Shown here piece by piece: positions 41,413-50,119 of a stretch of DNA of 64,000 nucleotides; position 1 is the stretch's first letter; each line of letters opens with the position of its first letter. The notes under the pieces are model-generated. The model had not been told where the DNA came from, did not search any database, and saw only the letters and a list, made by a program, of their open reading frames with translations. Position numbers and translations under genes: made by a program. Source of the DNA: Streptomyces sp. 378 (lineage in GTDB: Bacteria > Actinomycetota > Actinomycetes > Streptomycetales > Streptomycetaceae); NCBI RefSeq assembly GCF_030124145.1, contig NZ_JASKMS010000037.1, forward strand, positions 1 to 64,000, written 5' to 3'.

Positions 41413-43667
41413 GCCGGACGCCTCTGGACACGGTCGAGCACGCGGCCGCGACCCCCGACGTCGAGCTGCCCTGGGCCGAACTGGGCCTGAAGAAGGACGA
41501 GTACGAGCGGGTCGTGGAGATCCTCGGCCGCCGGCCCACCGGGGCCGAGCTCGCCATGTACTCGGTGATGTGGTCGGAGCACTGCTCGTACAAGAGCAGC
41601 AAGGTGCACCTGCGCCAGTTCGGCGAGAAGGCCCCCGAGTCCGACGCGATGCTCGTCGGCATCGGCGAGAACGCCGGTGTGGTCGACGTCGGGCAGGGCT
41701 ACGCGGTCACCTTCAAGGTCGAGTCGCACAACCACCCGTCGTACGTCGAGCCCTACCAGGGCGCGGCCACCGGTGTCGGCGGCATCGTCCGCGACATCAT
41801 CGCCATGGGCGCCCGCCCGGTCGCGGTCGTCGACCCGCTGCGCTTCGGCGCCGCCGACCACCCCGACACCAAGCGCGTGCTGCCGGGTGTCGTCGCGGGC
41901 ATCGGCGGCTACGGCAACTGCCTGGGCCTGCCCAACATCGGCGGCGAGGTCGTCTTCGACGCCTGCTACCAGGGCAACCCGCTGGTCAACGCCGGTGCCA
42001 TCGGCGTGATGCGGCACGAGGACATCCACCTCGCCAAGGCGTCCGGCGCGGGCAACAAGGTCATCCTCTACGGCGCCCGGACCGGCGGTGACGGCATCGG
42101 CGGCGCCTCCATCCTGGCCTCCGAGACCTTCGACGACGCCAAGCCGTCCAAGCGCCCGGCCGTGCAGGTCGGCGACCCGTTCCAGGAGAAGCTGCTCATC
42201 GAGTGCACCCTGGAGGCCTTCAAGGAGAAGCTGGTCGTCGGCATCCAGGACCTCGGCGCGGCCGGCCTGTCCTGCGCCACCTCCGAGCTCGCCTCGAACG
42301 GCTCCGGCGGCATGCGCGTCACCCTGGACGACGTCCCGCTGCGCGACTCCACGCTCTCGCCCGAGGAGATCCTCATGAGCGAGTCGCAGGAACGCATGTG
42401 CGCGGTCGTCGAGCCGGCGAAGGTCGACCGCTTCCTGGAGATCTGCGAGAAGTGGGACGTCATCGCCACCGTCATCGGTGAGGTGACCGACGGCGACCGC
42501 CTGGAGATCTACTGGCACGGCGGCAAGATCGTCGACGTCGACCCGCGCACGGTCGCGCACGAGGGCCCGGTCTACGAGCGTCCCTACGCCCGCCCCTCCT
42601 GGCAGGACGACCTCCAGGCCGACGACGCGAACAAGCTGCCGCGCCCGGCGACCTCCGAGGAGCTGAAGGACCAGGTCCTCAAGCTGGTCGGCTCCCCGAA
42701 CCAGGCCTCCAAGTCCTGGATCACCAGCCAGTACGACCACTTCGTGCAGGGCAACACCGTCCTCGCCCAGCCCGAGGACTCCGGCATGATCCGGATCGAC
42801 GAGGAGACCGGCCTCGGCGTGGCCATCGCGACCGACGGCAACGGCCGGTACGCCAAGCTCGACCCGTACCACGGCGCCCAGCTCGCACTGGCGGAGGCGT
42901 ACCGCAACGTCGCCACCACCGGCGCCAAGCCGCTGGCCGTCTCCGACTGCCTGAACTTCGGCTCGCCCGAGGACCCGGCGGTGATGTGGCAGTTCGCGGA
43001 GGCCGTGCGTGGTCTGGCGGACGCCTGCCGGCAGCTCGGCACGCCGGTCACGGGCGGCAACGTCTCCCTCTACAACCAGACGGGCGAGGCCGCCATCCAC
43101 CCGACCCCGGTCGTCGCGGTCCTCGGCGTCATCGACGACGTCGCCCGCCGCACCCCGGTCGCCTTCCAGGAGGAGGGCCAGCTGCTCTACCTCCTCGGCG
43201 ACACCCGCGAGGAGTTCGGCGGCTCGGCCTGGTCGCAGGTGATCCACGACCACCTCGGCGGTCTGCCTCCGAAGGTCGACCTGGAGCGCGAGCGGCTGCT
43301 CGCCGAGATCCTGATCTCCGCCTCCCGCGACGGCATGATCGACTCCGCGCACGACCTGTCCGACGGCGGTCTGATCCAGGCGGTCGTCGAGTCGGCCCTG
43401 CTGGGCGACAAGGGCGCCCGCCTGATCGTCCCGGACGGTCTGGACGCCTTCACCTTCCTGTTCTCCGAGTCGGCGGGCCGCGCGGTCGTGGCCGTGCCGC
43501 GCTCCGAGGAGCTCCGCTTCAACGACATGTGCGGAGCACGGGGCCTGCCCGCCACCCGCATCGGTGTCGTCGACGGTGACACGGTCGACGTCCAGGGCGA
43601 GTTCACCCTCTCCCTGGCCGAGCTGCGCGAGATCCACGAGGGCACGATCCCGGCCCTGCTGAAGTAG
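41409..43667 (+). CDS. purL: Phosphoribosylformylglycinamidine synthase subunit PurL
   Basis: The 752-residue small-type PurL needs PurS and PurQ. It has MWSEHCSYKSSKVHLRQF, KVESHNHPSYVEPYQGAATG and GGIVRDIIAMGARPVAV (N-terminal ATP site), GVQDLGAAGLSCA-like GIQDLGAAGLSCATSELASN, and DLSDGGLIQAVVESALLG in the second half. It aminates FGAR to FGAM using ATP and ammonia from PurQ. It is the last gene of the operon and is followed by a terminator. Confidence 0.97.
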   Translation: MSRTPLDTVEHAAATPDVELPWAELGLKKDEYERVVEILGRRPTGAELAMYSVMWSEHCSYKSSKVHLRQFGEKAPESDAMLVGIGENAGVVDVGQGYAVTFKVESHNHPSYVEPYQGAATGVGGIVRDIIAMGARPVAVVDPLRFGAADHPDTKRVLPGVVAGIGGYGNCLGLPNIGGEVVFDACYQGNPLVNAGAIGVMRHEDIHLAKASGAGNKVILYGARTGGDGIGGASILASETFDDAKPSKRPAVQVGDPFQEKLLIECTLEAFKEKLVVGIQDLGAAGLSCATSELASNGSGGMRVTLDDVPLRDSTLSPEEILMSESQERMCAVVEPAKVDRFLEICEKWDVIATVIGEVTDGDRLEIYWHGGKIVDVDPRTVAHEGPVYERPYARPSWQDDLQADDANKLPRPATSEELKDQVLKLVGSPNQASKSWITSQYDHFVQGNTVLAQPEDSGMIRIDEETGLGVAIATDGNGRYAKLDPYHGAQLALAEAYRNVATTGAKPLAVSDCLNFGSPEDPAVMWQFAEAVRGLADACRQLGTPVTGGNVSLYNQTGEAAIHPTPVVAVLGVIDDVARRTPVAFQEEGQLLYLLGDTREEFGGSAWSQVIHDHLGGLPPKVDLERERLLAEILISASRDGMIDSAHDLSDGGLIQAVVESALLGDKGARLIVPDGLDAFTFLFSESAGRAVVAVPRSEELRFNDMCGARGLPATRIGVVDGDTVDVQGEFTLSLAELREIHEGTIPALLK

Positions 43668-43678
43668 GCGACCGCTCA

Positions 43679-43709
43679 GAAGCCCCCGTCCGGTCCGGGC
43701 GGGGGCTTC
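43679..43709 (+). terminator. Terminator after purL
   Basis: GAAGCCCCCG pairs with CGGGGGCTTC, 12 bases after the purL stop. Confidence 0.75.
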
Positions 43710-43752
43710 GCCCTGCCCGGACCGGGTCAGCGCACACCGGCTCTTGCACGAT

Positions 43753-43770
43753 ATTACGTAGTTCCGTAAT
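43753..43770. promoter_or_regulatory. Palindromic operator ATTACG-N6-CGTAAT
   Basis: A perfect six-base inverted repeat with the spacer TAGTTC lies 10 to 27 bases before the ArsR-like gene. It is AT-rich against a GC-rich background, and the half-site spacing fits a winged-helix dimer. It is most likely the autoregulatory operator of the regulator just downstream. Confidence 0.7.
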
Positions 43771-43779
43771 CTCGGAGCC

Positions 43780-44280
43780 GTGGAACTGGAACAACGCGTC
43801 GCCGACCTCGAACGCCGCCTCGCGGCCCTGGAAGGCGCCCGGGACACCGGCCCCCGCATCGACGGGAGCGACTTCTGGGCGCTCAACGGCTTGAAGGAGC
43901 AACTGGCCGAGGCGGGAGCGGCCGACGGCGGCGTCCTCTACACCGGCTCCGTCCGCCTGCCGACGGGCGAGCAGTACGCCTGGCAGCTGACCGCCCTCAC
44001 GGAGGACCTGCTGGACGGCGCATGGACGACGGCCGCCGAGTCGTTCGCGGCACTCGGCCACCCGGTCCGGCTCCGGCTGCTGCGCGAGGTCCTCGGCGGC
44101 CGGCGCACCGCCGCCGAACTCGCCGAGCTGGACGAGGTGGGCACGACCGGCCAGATCTACCACCATCTGCGCCAGCTCACCGCCACCGGCTGGCTGCACA
44201 CCACCGGCCGGGGCCGCCACGAGGTGCCGCCGGGGCGGGTCGTCCCGCTGCTGGTGGCGCTGGCGGCGGCCCGCCCGTAG
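43780..44280 (+). CDS. ArsR-like winged-helix transcriptional regulator
   Basis: A 166-residue protein from GTG 43780. It starts with a short coiled coil (VELEQRVADLERRLAALEG) and has a winged-helix domain at about 85-155: FAALGHPVRLRLLREVLGG, RTAAELAELDEVGTTGQIYH and HLRQLTATGWLHTTGRGRHE. No metal-binding Cys is visible, so this is not a metal sensor of the classical type. The palindrome just upstream is its probable operator. The M23 peptidase gene follows after 18 bases and is probably its target. Confidence 0.8.
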   Translation: MELEQRVADLERRLAALEGARDTGPRIDGSDFWALNGLKEQLAEAGAADGGVLYTGSVRLPTGEQYAWQLTALTEDLLDGAWTTAAESFAALGHPVRLRLLREVLGGRRTAAELAELDEVGTTGQIYHHLRQLTATGWLHTTGRGRHEVPPGRVVPLLVALAAARP

Positions 44281-44298
44281 ACGAACAGGGGGAACAGG

Positions 44299-45132
44299 AT
44301 GTCCGCACGCAAGCTCGGCGTGATCGCCTTCCGGGGGCTGCAGCTGGTCTTCATCGGTCTGGTGATCGCCCACGTCTGCCTGGGCTGGAGCCATCCGGCC
44401 CTCTGGGACCTGCTGCCGCTGGTGCTCGCGTACGCCGTCGTCACCGTCGCGAACCGGTGGGGCGGCGCCCCGGACAGCCCCCGGGTGGCCCGCGAGCCCG
44501 TCGAGGTCGCCCCGCCCGTCACCGGCCGCTGGTCCGCGCTCAACAGCCCGGCCGACCGGACCCCGAGCCACGGCCTCCACGCCTACGGCCAGACCTACGC
44601 CATCGACGTCCTCGCCGAGCCCGCGCCGGGCGCGCGCCCCGCCTTCCGCCGGCTGTGGCCGCTCGCCCGCCGCCCGGAGGACTTCCCGGGCCACGGCGCC
44701 CCGGTCCTCGCCGTCGCCGACGCCACCGTCGTACGGGCGGAGGACCGGCAGCGCGACCACCTCAGCCGCACCTCCTGGCCGGGGTTGCTGTACCTCATGC
44801 TGATCGAGGGCTGGGTGCGCGAGCTGTGCGGCACCAGGCGCATCCTCGGCAACCACGTCGTCCTCGACCTCGGCGACGGCGTCTACGCCGCCTACGCCCA
44901 CCTCCGGCGCGGCTCCCTCACCGTCCGCGAGGGCGACCGCGTCCGGGCCGGGCAGGTACTCGCCCGCTGCGGCAACTCGGGCAACTCCTCCGAGCCGCAC
45001 CTGCACTTCCAGTTGATGGACATGCCCGACCCGGACGCGGCCCGGGGCGTCCCGTTCACCTGGAGCGGCATCGGCGTCCCCGGCAACGGGGAGATCTTCG
45101 AGGCACCCCCGACTGTCACAGCCCGCATTTAG
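44299..45132 (+). CDS. M23-family peptidase with N-terminal membrane segments
   Basis: A 277-residue protein. Two hydrophobic helices (about 8-28 and 36-52) anchor it in the membrane. The LytM/M23 domain follows: first metal ligands in HGLHAYGQTYAIDVLAE, later AAYAHLRRGSL and the HxH motif in SSEPHLHFQLMD. Such enzymes cut peptidoglycan cross-bridges. With the catalytic domain next to membrane helices it may act at the outer membrane face in wall turnover. It is coupled to the ArsR-like gene upstream. Confidence 0.85.
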   Translation: MSARKLGVIAFRGLQLVFIGLVIAHVCLGWSHPALWDLLPLVLAYAVVTVANRWGGAPDSPRVAREPVEVAPPVTGRWSALNSPADRTPSHGLHAYGQTYAIDVLAEPAPGARPAFRRLWPLARRPEDFPGHGAPVLAVADATVVRAEDRQRDHLSRTSWPGLLYLMLIEGWVRELCGTRRILGNHVVLDLGDGVYAAYAHLRRGSLTVREGDRVRAGQVLARCGNSGNSSEPHLHFQLMDMPDPDAARGVPFTWSGIGVPGNGEIFEAPPTVTARI

Positions 45133-45141
45133 GCTGACGCC

Positions 45142-45939
45142 ATGCCCCCGGCCACGAAGCGCGCCCGCGCGTACGACCCCGTCAAGACCCGAGCAGCCGT
45201 GCTCGCCCAGTTCGGGCACATACGCACGGCCGTGGGCACCCTCGGCCCCGGCCGGCTGGCCCTGCCCACGCGCCTCGGTGACTGGACGGTGCGCGACCTG
45301 GCCGCGCACTGCGCCATGGCCCTGGACGCCGTGGACCGGCTGCTCCAGGAGCCCGAGCCCGCGCGGCAGGACAGCCGGCTGCTCGACTGGCCGTTCGCCA
45401 TCGCCGCCGACGCCCCCGCGATCGCCGGCACCGCACGCCGCCTGGCCGAGGAGCATCCGGACCTCGACGCCCACCTCAACGGGGCCGAGCACCGCTTCAC
45501 CGCGAACCTCGACACCTACCCCGGCACCCGGCTGCTCGCCACCAGCGCCGGCGCCCTGCCGCTCGCCGACTACCTCGTCACCCGCACCGTCGAACTCGTC
45601 GTCCACACCGACGACCTCAACGCCGCCCTACCCGGTCCGGACATCCCCTACGACCGTCAGGCCCTGGCCGCCTGCACCCGGCTGCTGGCCGACGCGCTCG
45701 CCGCGACGGCGCCCGGCGGTTCGACGGAGGTGAGGGTGCCGCCGTACGCGGTGGTGCAGTGCGTGGAGGGGCCGAGGCACACCCGGGGCACCCCGTCCAA
45801 CGTCGTCGAGACGGACCCGCTGACCTGGATCCGGCTCGCGACCGGACGGCTGGCCTGGGGCGAGGCCCTCCAGGACGCAAAGGTCAGCGCGAGCGGAGAG
45901 CGGGCGGACCTGTCGGCCTACCTGCCCCTGATGACATAA
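45142..45939 (+). CDS. Sterol-carrier / maleylpyruvate-isomerase-like family protein
   Basis: A 265-residue protein with a DinB-like four-helix N-terminal domain (LGDWTVRDLAAHCAMALDAV) as in mycothiol-dependent maleylpyruvate isomerases, and a second domain (SNVVETDPLTWIRLATGRLAW) like the SCP-type C-terminal domain. The metal-binding His pattern is partial: H in AAHCA and a VVHTDDLNA motif are visible. Homologues sit upstream of purF in other streptomycetes. A mycothiol-dependent reaction is possible; the substrate is unknown. Confidence 0.78.
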   Translation: MPPATKRARAYDPVKTRAAVLAQFGHIRTAVGTLGPGRLALPTRLGDWTVRDLAAHCAMALDAVDRLLQEPEPARQDSRLLDWPFAIAADAPAIAGTARRLAEEHPDLDAHLNGAEHRFTANLDTYPGTRLLATSAGALPLADYLVTRTVELVVHTDDLNAALPGPDIPYDRQALAACTRLLADALAATAPGGSTEVRVPPYAVVQCVEGPRHTRGTPSNVVETDPLTWIRLATGRLAWGEALQDAKVSASGERADLSAYLPLMT

Positions 45940-45976
45940 GGGGAACCGATCCCCCCGGGTCGCCCGTCGAAGCGGC

Positions 45977-46750
45977 ATGGACAGGCAGAAGCAGCGCATG
46001 ACCCTGACGGCCGCCGCCATGCTCGTCCCGCTCATGGCGGCCTGCGGCAGTGAGACGGCGGACGGCGGCAGCGGCTCTGTCGATGCCGGGAAGCCGCTCA
46101 CCGGTGTGCGGTGGAGCGTGGACAGCGTCACCGCGGACGGCAGGACGCAGCAGGCCCCCAGCGGCGCCCATGTGACCATCGACGAGGGCCGGGCGGAGGG
46201 CAGCTACGGCTGCAACGACTTCAGCGCCGAGGCCACCGTCGAGGGCGACCGCGTGCGGCTGGGCAAGACCCGGTCCACTCAGATGGCCTGCGAGGACAAG
46301 CCCATGGCCTTCGAGACGCGTCTCGCGCGCGCCCTGTCCGGCCAGGAGCTGAAGGCGAAGGTGGACGGCGACCGCCTCACCCTCACCAATACCCGGGGCG
46401 ACACCGTCCGCCTGACCGAGGCGCGGGACGCCCCGCTGGCCGGCACCGAATGGACCTTCACGACCCCGAAGGCGGACGGCCGGGCCCACCTCACCTTCGA
46501 CGAGAAGAAGGGCACCGTCTCCGGCAACCTCGGCTGCAACAAGGTGAACGCCAGGGCCACGGTCCGCGACGGCCATATCACCCTCGGCCCCCCTGCCACG
46601 ACCCGAATGATGTGCGAAGACTCACTCATGGCCGACGAGAAGACCCTGCTGCGTCTTTTCGACGGGAAGTCGACGTACCGAGTGGATCACCAAACCCTCA
46701 CGCTGACCAGCGAAAACGGTACGCGTGTGCAGGCGGTCGCCGAGCGGTGA
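45977..46750 (+). CDS. META-domain lipoprotein
   Basis: A 257-residue exported lipoprotein. The signal peptide ends in a lipobox, VPLMAAC, so C24 or so is lipidated. Two META/HslJ-like domains follow in tandem: the first with VRWSVDSVTADGRT and GSYGCNDFSAEATVEGDRV, the second with TEWTFTTPKADGRA and GNLGCNKVNARATVRDGHI, each with the paired Cys region (MACEDKPM and MMCEDSLM). META proteins such as HslJ are envelope proteins of poorly known role in stress and antibiotic tolerance. Confidence 0.85.
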   Translation: MDRQKQRMTLTAAAMLVPLMAACGSETADGGSGSVDAGKPLTGVRWSVDSVTADGRTQQAPSGAHVTIDEGRAEGSYGCNDFSAEATVEGDRVRLGKTRSTQMACEDKPMAFETRLARALSGQELKAKVDGDRLTLTNTRGDTVRLTEARDAPLAGTEWTFTTPKADGRAHLTFDEKKGTVSGNLGCNKVNARATVRDGHITLGPPATTRMMCEDSLMADEKTLLRLFDGKSTYRVDHQTLTLTSENGTRVQAVAER

Positions 46751-46813
46751 TCCACCGGAAAGTCCGGTATCCCCAATTCGGACCAGTGGTCGACCTCGCC
46801 TACACTCGGAGGC

Positions 46814-48343
46814 GTGCCACGTGGTGACGGACGACTCAACCACGACCTGCTCCCCGGTGAGAAGGGCCCCCAGGACGCTTGTGGCGTCTTCGGTGTCTGG
46901 GCTCCGGGCGAAGAGGTCGCCAAGCTCACGTACTTCGGGCTCTACGCCCTCCAGCATCGAGGCCAGGAATCCGCGGGAATCGCGGTCAGCAACGGCTCAC
47001 AGATCCTCGTCTTCAAGGACATGGGCCTGGTTTCCCAGGTCTTCGACGAAACCTCCCTCGGCTCGCTCCAGGGTCACATCGCGGTCGGACACGCCCGCTA
47101 CTCGACCACCGGCGCCTCCGTCTGGGAGAACGCCCAGCCGACGTTCCGTGCCACCGGGCACGGATCCATCGCGCTCGGCCACAACGGCAACCTCGTCAAC
47201 ACCGCCCAGCTCGCCGAGATGGTGGCCGACCTGCCCAAGCAGGAAGGCGGCCGCACCCCGCGCGTCGCGGCGACCAACGACACCGACCTGCTCACCGCGC
47301 TCCTCGCGGCCCAGGTCGACGAGGACGGCACGCCGCTGACCATCGAGGAGGCCGCCCACAGCGTCCTCCCGAAGGTCCGGGGCGCCTTCTCCCTCGTCTT
47401 CATGGACGAGCACACCCTGTACGCGGCCCGCGACCCGCAGGGCATCCGCCCGTTGGTCCTCGGCCGCCTGGAGCGCGGCTGGGTCATCGCCTCCGAGTCC
47501 GCCGCCCTCGACATCTGCGGCGCCAGCTATGTCCGCGAGATCGAGCCGGGCGAGTTCGTCGCCATCGACGAGAACGGCCTGCGCACCTCCCGATTCGCGG
47601 ACGCGAAGCCCAAGGGCTGTGTCTTCGAGTACGTGTACCTGGCCCGCCCGGACACCGACATCGCCGGCCGGAACGTGTACCTCTCCCGCGTGGAGATGGG
47701 CCGCAAGCTGGCGAAGGAGGCCCCGGTCGAGGCCGACCTGGTCATAGCGACCCCGGAGTCCGGCACACCCGCGGCGATCGGCTACGCGGAGGCCTCCGGC
47801 ATCCCGTTCGGCGCCGGCCTCGTCAAGAACGCCTACGTCGGCCGGACGTTCATCCAGCCCTCGCAGACCATCCGCCAGCTGGGCATCCGCCTGAAGCTGA
47901 ACCCGCTGAAGGAAGTCATCAAGGGCAAGCGCCTGGTCGTCGTCGACGACTCGATCGTGCGCGGCAACACCCAGCGGGCCCTGGTCCGCATGCTCCGCGA
48001 GGCGGGCGCCGCCGAGGTCCACATCCGGATCTCCTCGCCGCCCGTGAAGTGGCCCTGCTTCTTCGGCATCGACTTCGCCACCCGCGCCGAGCTCATCGCC
48101 AACGGCATGACGATCGACGAGATCGGCACCTCCCTGGGCGCCGACTCCCTCGCCTACATCTCCATCGACGGCATGATCGAGGCGACCACCATCGCCAAGC
48201 CGAACCTGTGCCGCGCCTGCTTCGACGGCGAGTACCCGATGGAGCTCCCGGACCCCGAGCTGCTCGGCAAGCAGCTGCTGGAGACGGAACTGGCCGCCGG
48301 CCCCGCCGCCACGGCCGCAGCCGACGCGATCCGCCGCCCGTAG
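46814..48343 (+). CDS. purF: Amidophosphoribosyltransferase
   Basis: The 509-residue enzyme makes phosphoribosylamine from PRPP and glutamine, the committed purine step. After a 22-residue propeptide, Cys23 of QDACGVFGVW is the N-terminal nucleophile of the mature enzyme. Also present are GLYALQHRGQESAGIAV, GHARYSTTG and the PRPP loop LVVVDDSIVRGNTQ. A C-terminal CRACF pair resembles the Fe-S ligands of the Bacillus-type enzyme. The GTG start fits the family. purM follows after 45 bases, and the two are probably cotranscribed. Confidence 0.97.
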   Translation: MPRGDGRLNHDLLPGEKGPQDACGVFGVWAPGEEVAKLTYFGLYALQHRGQESAGIAVSNGSQILVFKDMGLVSQVFDETSLGSLQGHIAVGHARYSTTGASVWENAQPTFRATGHGSIALGHNGNLVNTAQLAEMVADLPKQEGGRTPRVAATNDTDLLTALLAAQVDEDGTPLTIEEAAHSVLPKVRGAFSLVFMDEHTLYAARDPQGIRPLVLGRLERGWVIASESAALDICGASYVREIEPGEFVAIDENGLRTSRFADAKPKGCVFEYVYLARPDTDIAGRNVYLSRVEMGRKLAKEAPVEADLVIATPESGTPAAIGYAEASGIPFGAGLVKNAYVGRTFIQPSQTIRQLGIRLKLNPLKEVIKGKRLVVVDDSIVRGNTQRALVRMLREAGAAEVHIRISSPPVKWPCFFGIDFATRAELIANGMTIDEIGTSLGADSLAYISIDGMIEATTIAKPNLCRACFDGEYPMELPDPELLGKQLLETELAAGPAATAAADAIRRP

Positions 48344-48388
48344 ACGGCCCGCAACACCTGCCGTACGACACGAAGGTTCTCCTTAGCC

Positions 48389-49468
48389 ATGTCCGAGAAA
48401 CCCCATGCCGAGGGCGGCGCCAGCTACGCAGCCGCGGGCGTCGACATCGAAGCGGGCGACCGCGCCGTCGAACTGATGAAGGAGTGGGTGAAGAAGGCCC
48501 AGCGCCCCGAGGTCCTCGGCGGCCTCGGCGGCTTCGCCGGCCTCTTCGACGCCTCCGCCCTGAAGAACTACGAGCGGCCCCTGCTCGCCTCCGCCACCGA
48601 CGGCGTCGGCACCAAGGTCGACATCGCCCGCCGGCTGGGCGTCTACGACACCATCGGCCACGACCTGGTCGCCATGGTCATGGACGACATCGTGGTGTGC
48701 GGCGCCGAACCCCTGTTCATGACCGACTACATCTGCGTCGGCAAGGTCCACCCCGAGCGGGTCGCCGCCATCGTCAAGGGCATCGCCGAGGGCTGTGTGC
48801 TGGCCGGTTGCGCCCTGGTCGGCGGCGAGACGGCCGAGCACCCGGGCCTGCTGGGCGAGGACGACTTCGACGTCGCCGGCGCGGGCACGGGCGTCGTGGA
48901 GGCCGACCGGCTGCTCGGCGCGGATCGCATCCGGACGGGTGACGCGGTGATCGCCATGGCGTCCTCCGGTCTTCACTCGAACGGATACTCCCTCGTCCGG
49001 CACGTCCTGCTGAACCAGGCCGGTTTGGCCCTGGACGCGCACATCGACGAGCTCGGCCGCACCCTCGGCGAGGAGCTGCTGGAGCCCACGAAGATCTACT
49101 CGCTGGACTGCCTGGCCCTGATGCGCACCACCGAGGTGCACGCCTTCAGTCACGTCACCGGCGGCGGACTCGCGGCCAACCTCGCCCGGGTCATCCCGGA
49201 CAATCTGCACGCCGTCGTGGACCGCTCCACCTGGACGCCGGCCCCGATCTTCGACCTCGTCGGCCGTACCGGCAGCGTCGAGCGCCTGGAGCTCGAGAAG
49301 ACCCTGAACATGGGTGTCGGCATGATCGCGATCGTGCCGCAGGAGTCCGTGGACGTGGCCCTGACGACCCTCGCCGACCGTGGCGTGGACGCCTGGGTGG
49401 CCGGAGAGATCACCAACCGGGGCGAGCACACCACTGGTGCCGCCCTGATCGGTGACTACGCGAGCTGA
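48389..49468 (+). CDS. purM: Phosphoribosylformylglycinamidine cyclo-ligase
   Basis: The 359-residue AIR synthetase closes FGAM to AIR with ATP. It begins with SYAAAGVDIEAGDRAVELMK, followed by LLASATDGVGTKVDIARRLG, DLVAMVMDDIVVCGAEPLFM and ALVGGETAEHPGL, all conserved in the family. The length is typical. It is downstream of purF and ends at a long bidirectional terminator shared with the convergent DUF3073 gene. Confidence 0.97.
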   Translation: MSEKPHAEGGASYAAAGVDIEAGDRAVELMKEWVKKAQRPEVLGGLGGFAGLFDASALKNYERPLLASATDGVGTKVDIARRLGVYDTIGHDLVAMVMDDIVVCGAEPLFMTDYICVGKVHPERVAAIVKGIAEGCVLAGCALVGGETAEHPGLLGEDDFDVAGAGTGVVEADRLLGADRIRTGDAVIAMASSGLHSNGYSLVRHVLLNQAGLALDAHIDELGRTLGEELLEPTKIYSLDCLALMRTTEVHAFSHVTGGGLAANLARVIPDNLHAVVDRSTWTPAPIFDLVGRTGSVERLELEKTLNMGVGMIAIVPQESVDVALTTLADRGVDAWVAGEITNRGEHTTGAALIGDYAS

Positions 49469-49503
49469 GGCACGGGGTTCGTGACCCTGCAAGCAGCACA
49501 GAA

Positions 49504-49533
49504 CCCGGTCGGTGACCGAAGTCACCGACCGGG
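49504..49533. terminator. Bidirectional terminator, purM / DUF3073
   Basis: CCCGGTCGGTGAC and GTCACCGACCGGG form a perfect 13-bp stem with loop CGAA between two convergent genes. Confidence 0.85.
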
Positions 49534-49551
49534 CACGCGCTCAGTGCAAGG

Positions 49552-49800
49552 TCAAGCGCCGCGACGATGCTGCGAGGACTGGCCGTCCTCGTCGTCGTCG
49601 TCCTCGTAGAGGTCGGCGTACCGTGCGTACAGGTCGTCGTCCTGATCATCGTCCTCGAACGGCTCGCCGTTAGGCGGCTGCGGATTCGAAGGCGATGCAC
49701 CCAGCTCCTCGGCCAGGCGTGAGAGGTCAGTCCCACCGCTGTTGTACTTCAGCTGGCGGGCGACCTTCGTCTGCTTGGCCTTGGCCCGGCCGCGCCCCAT
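49552..49800 (-). CDS. DUF3073 protein
   Basis: An 82-residue protein with the DUF3073 start MGRGRAKAKQTKVARQLKY, then GTDLSRLAEELGA, and a very acidic tail of Asp/Glu (EDDDQDDDLYARYADLYEDD). It is an actinobacterial protein with no known function; the basic N-terminus and acidic C-terminus suggest nucleic-acid or ribosome contact. It is conserved beside purM in streptomycetes. Confidence 0.88.
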   Translation of the reverse strand: MGRGRAKAKQTKVARQLKYNSGGTDLSRLAEELGASPSNPQPPNGEPFEDDDQDDDLYARYADLYEDDDDEDGQSSQHRRGA

Positions 49801-50119
49801 GGCTCGACCCCCTCAACGACGGGGCTCGACGGCCCCAGAGTCTTGACACGCGTTCATGGTCCGGCACGGACTCTCCGCGGAGAGACCGGTCCGTAGGGCT
49901 TCCACGGTACCTGAGCCCGCGCCCATACGGTACGTCGCCCGCATGACGTGCCCGCGCCCAGGACCTTCGAGGCGCCCCGTCCTCGCTGGTCAACCGCGAT
50001 TTTAACCACTTATCGGCGGTCGACCCGCCGGTAGAAGTGAGAGTTCTCTCTAACTGCCCACCGGCGGGTACCGGTCAAACGTGCGAGACATCCGCGATCG
50101 GTCCCGCACCGGACCGGGG
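49801..50119. other. Intergenic region between DUF3073 and vdh
   Basis: No gene in 319 bases. It contains a short AT-rich patch (GATTTTAACCACTTAT, about 49998-50013) and a repeated GCGGGCCCG unit at the vdh 3' end, which encodes the Ala-Arg-rich tail of the enzyme. Confidence 0.5.

Noticed and set aside
41232..43886. An 884-codon minus-strand frame over purL
   Set aside because: Antisense shadow of PurL, which is unmistakable on the plus strand.
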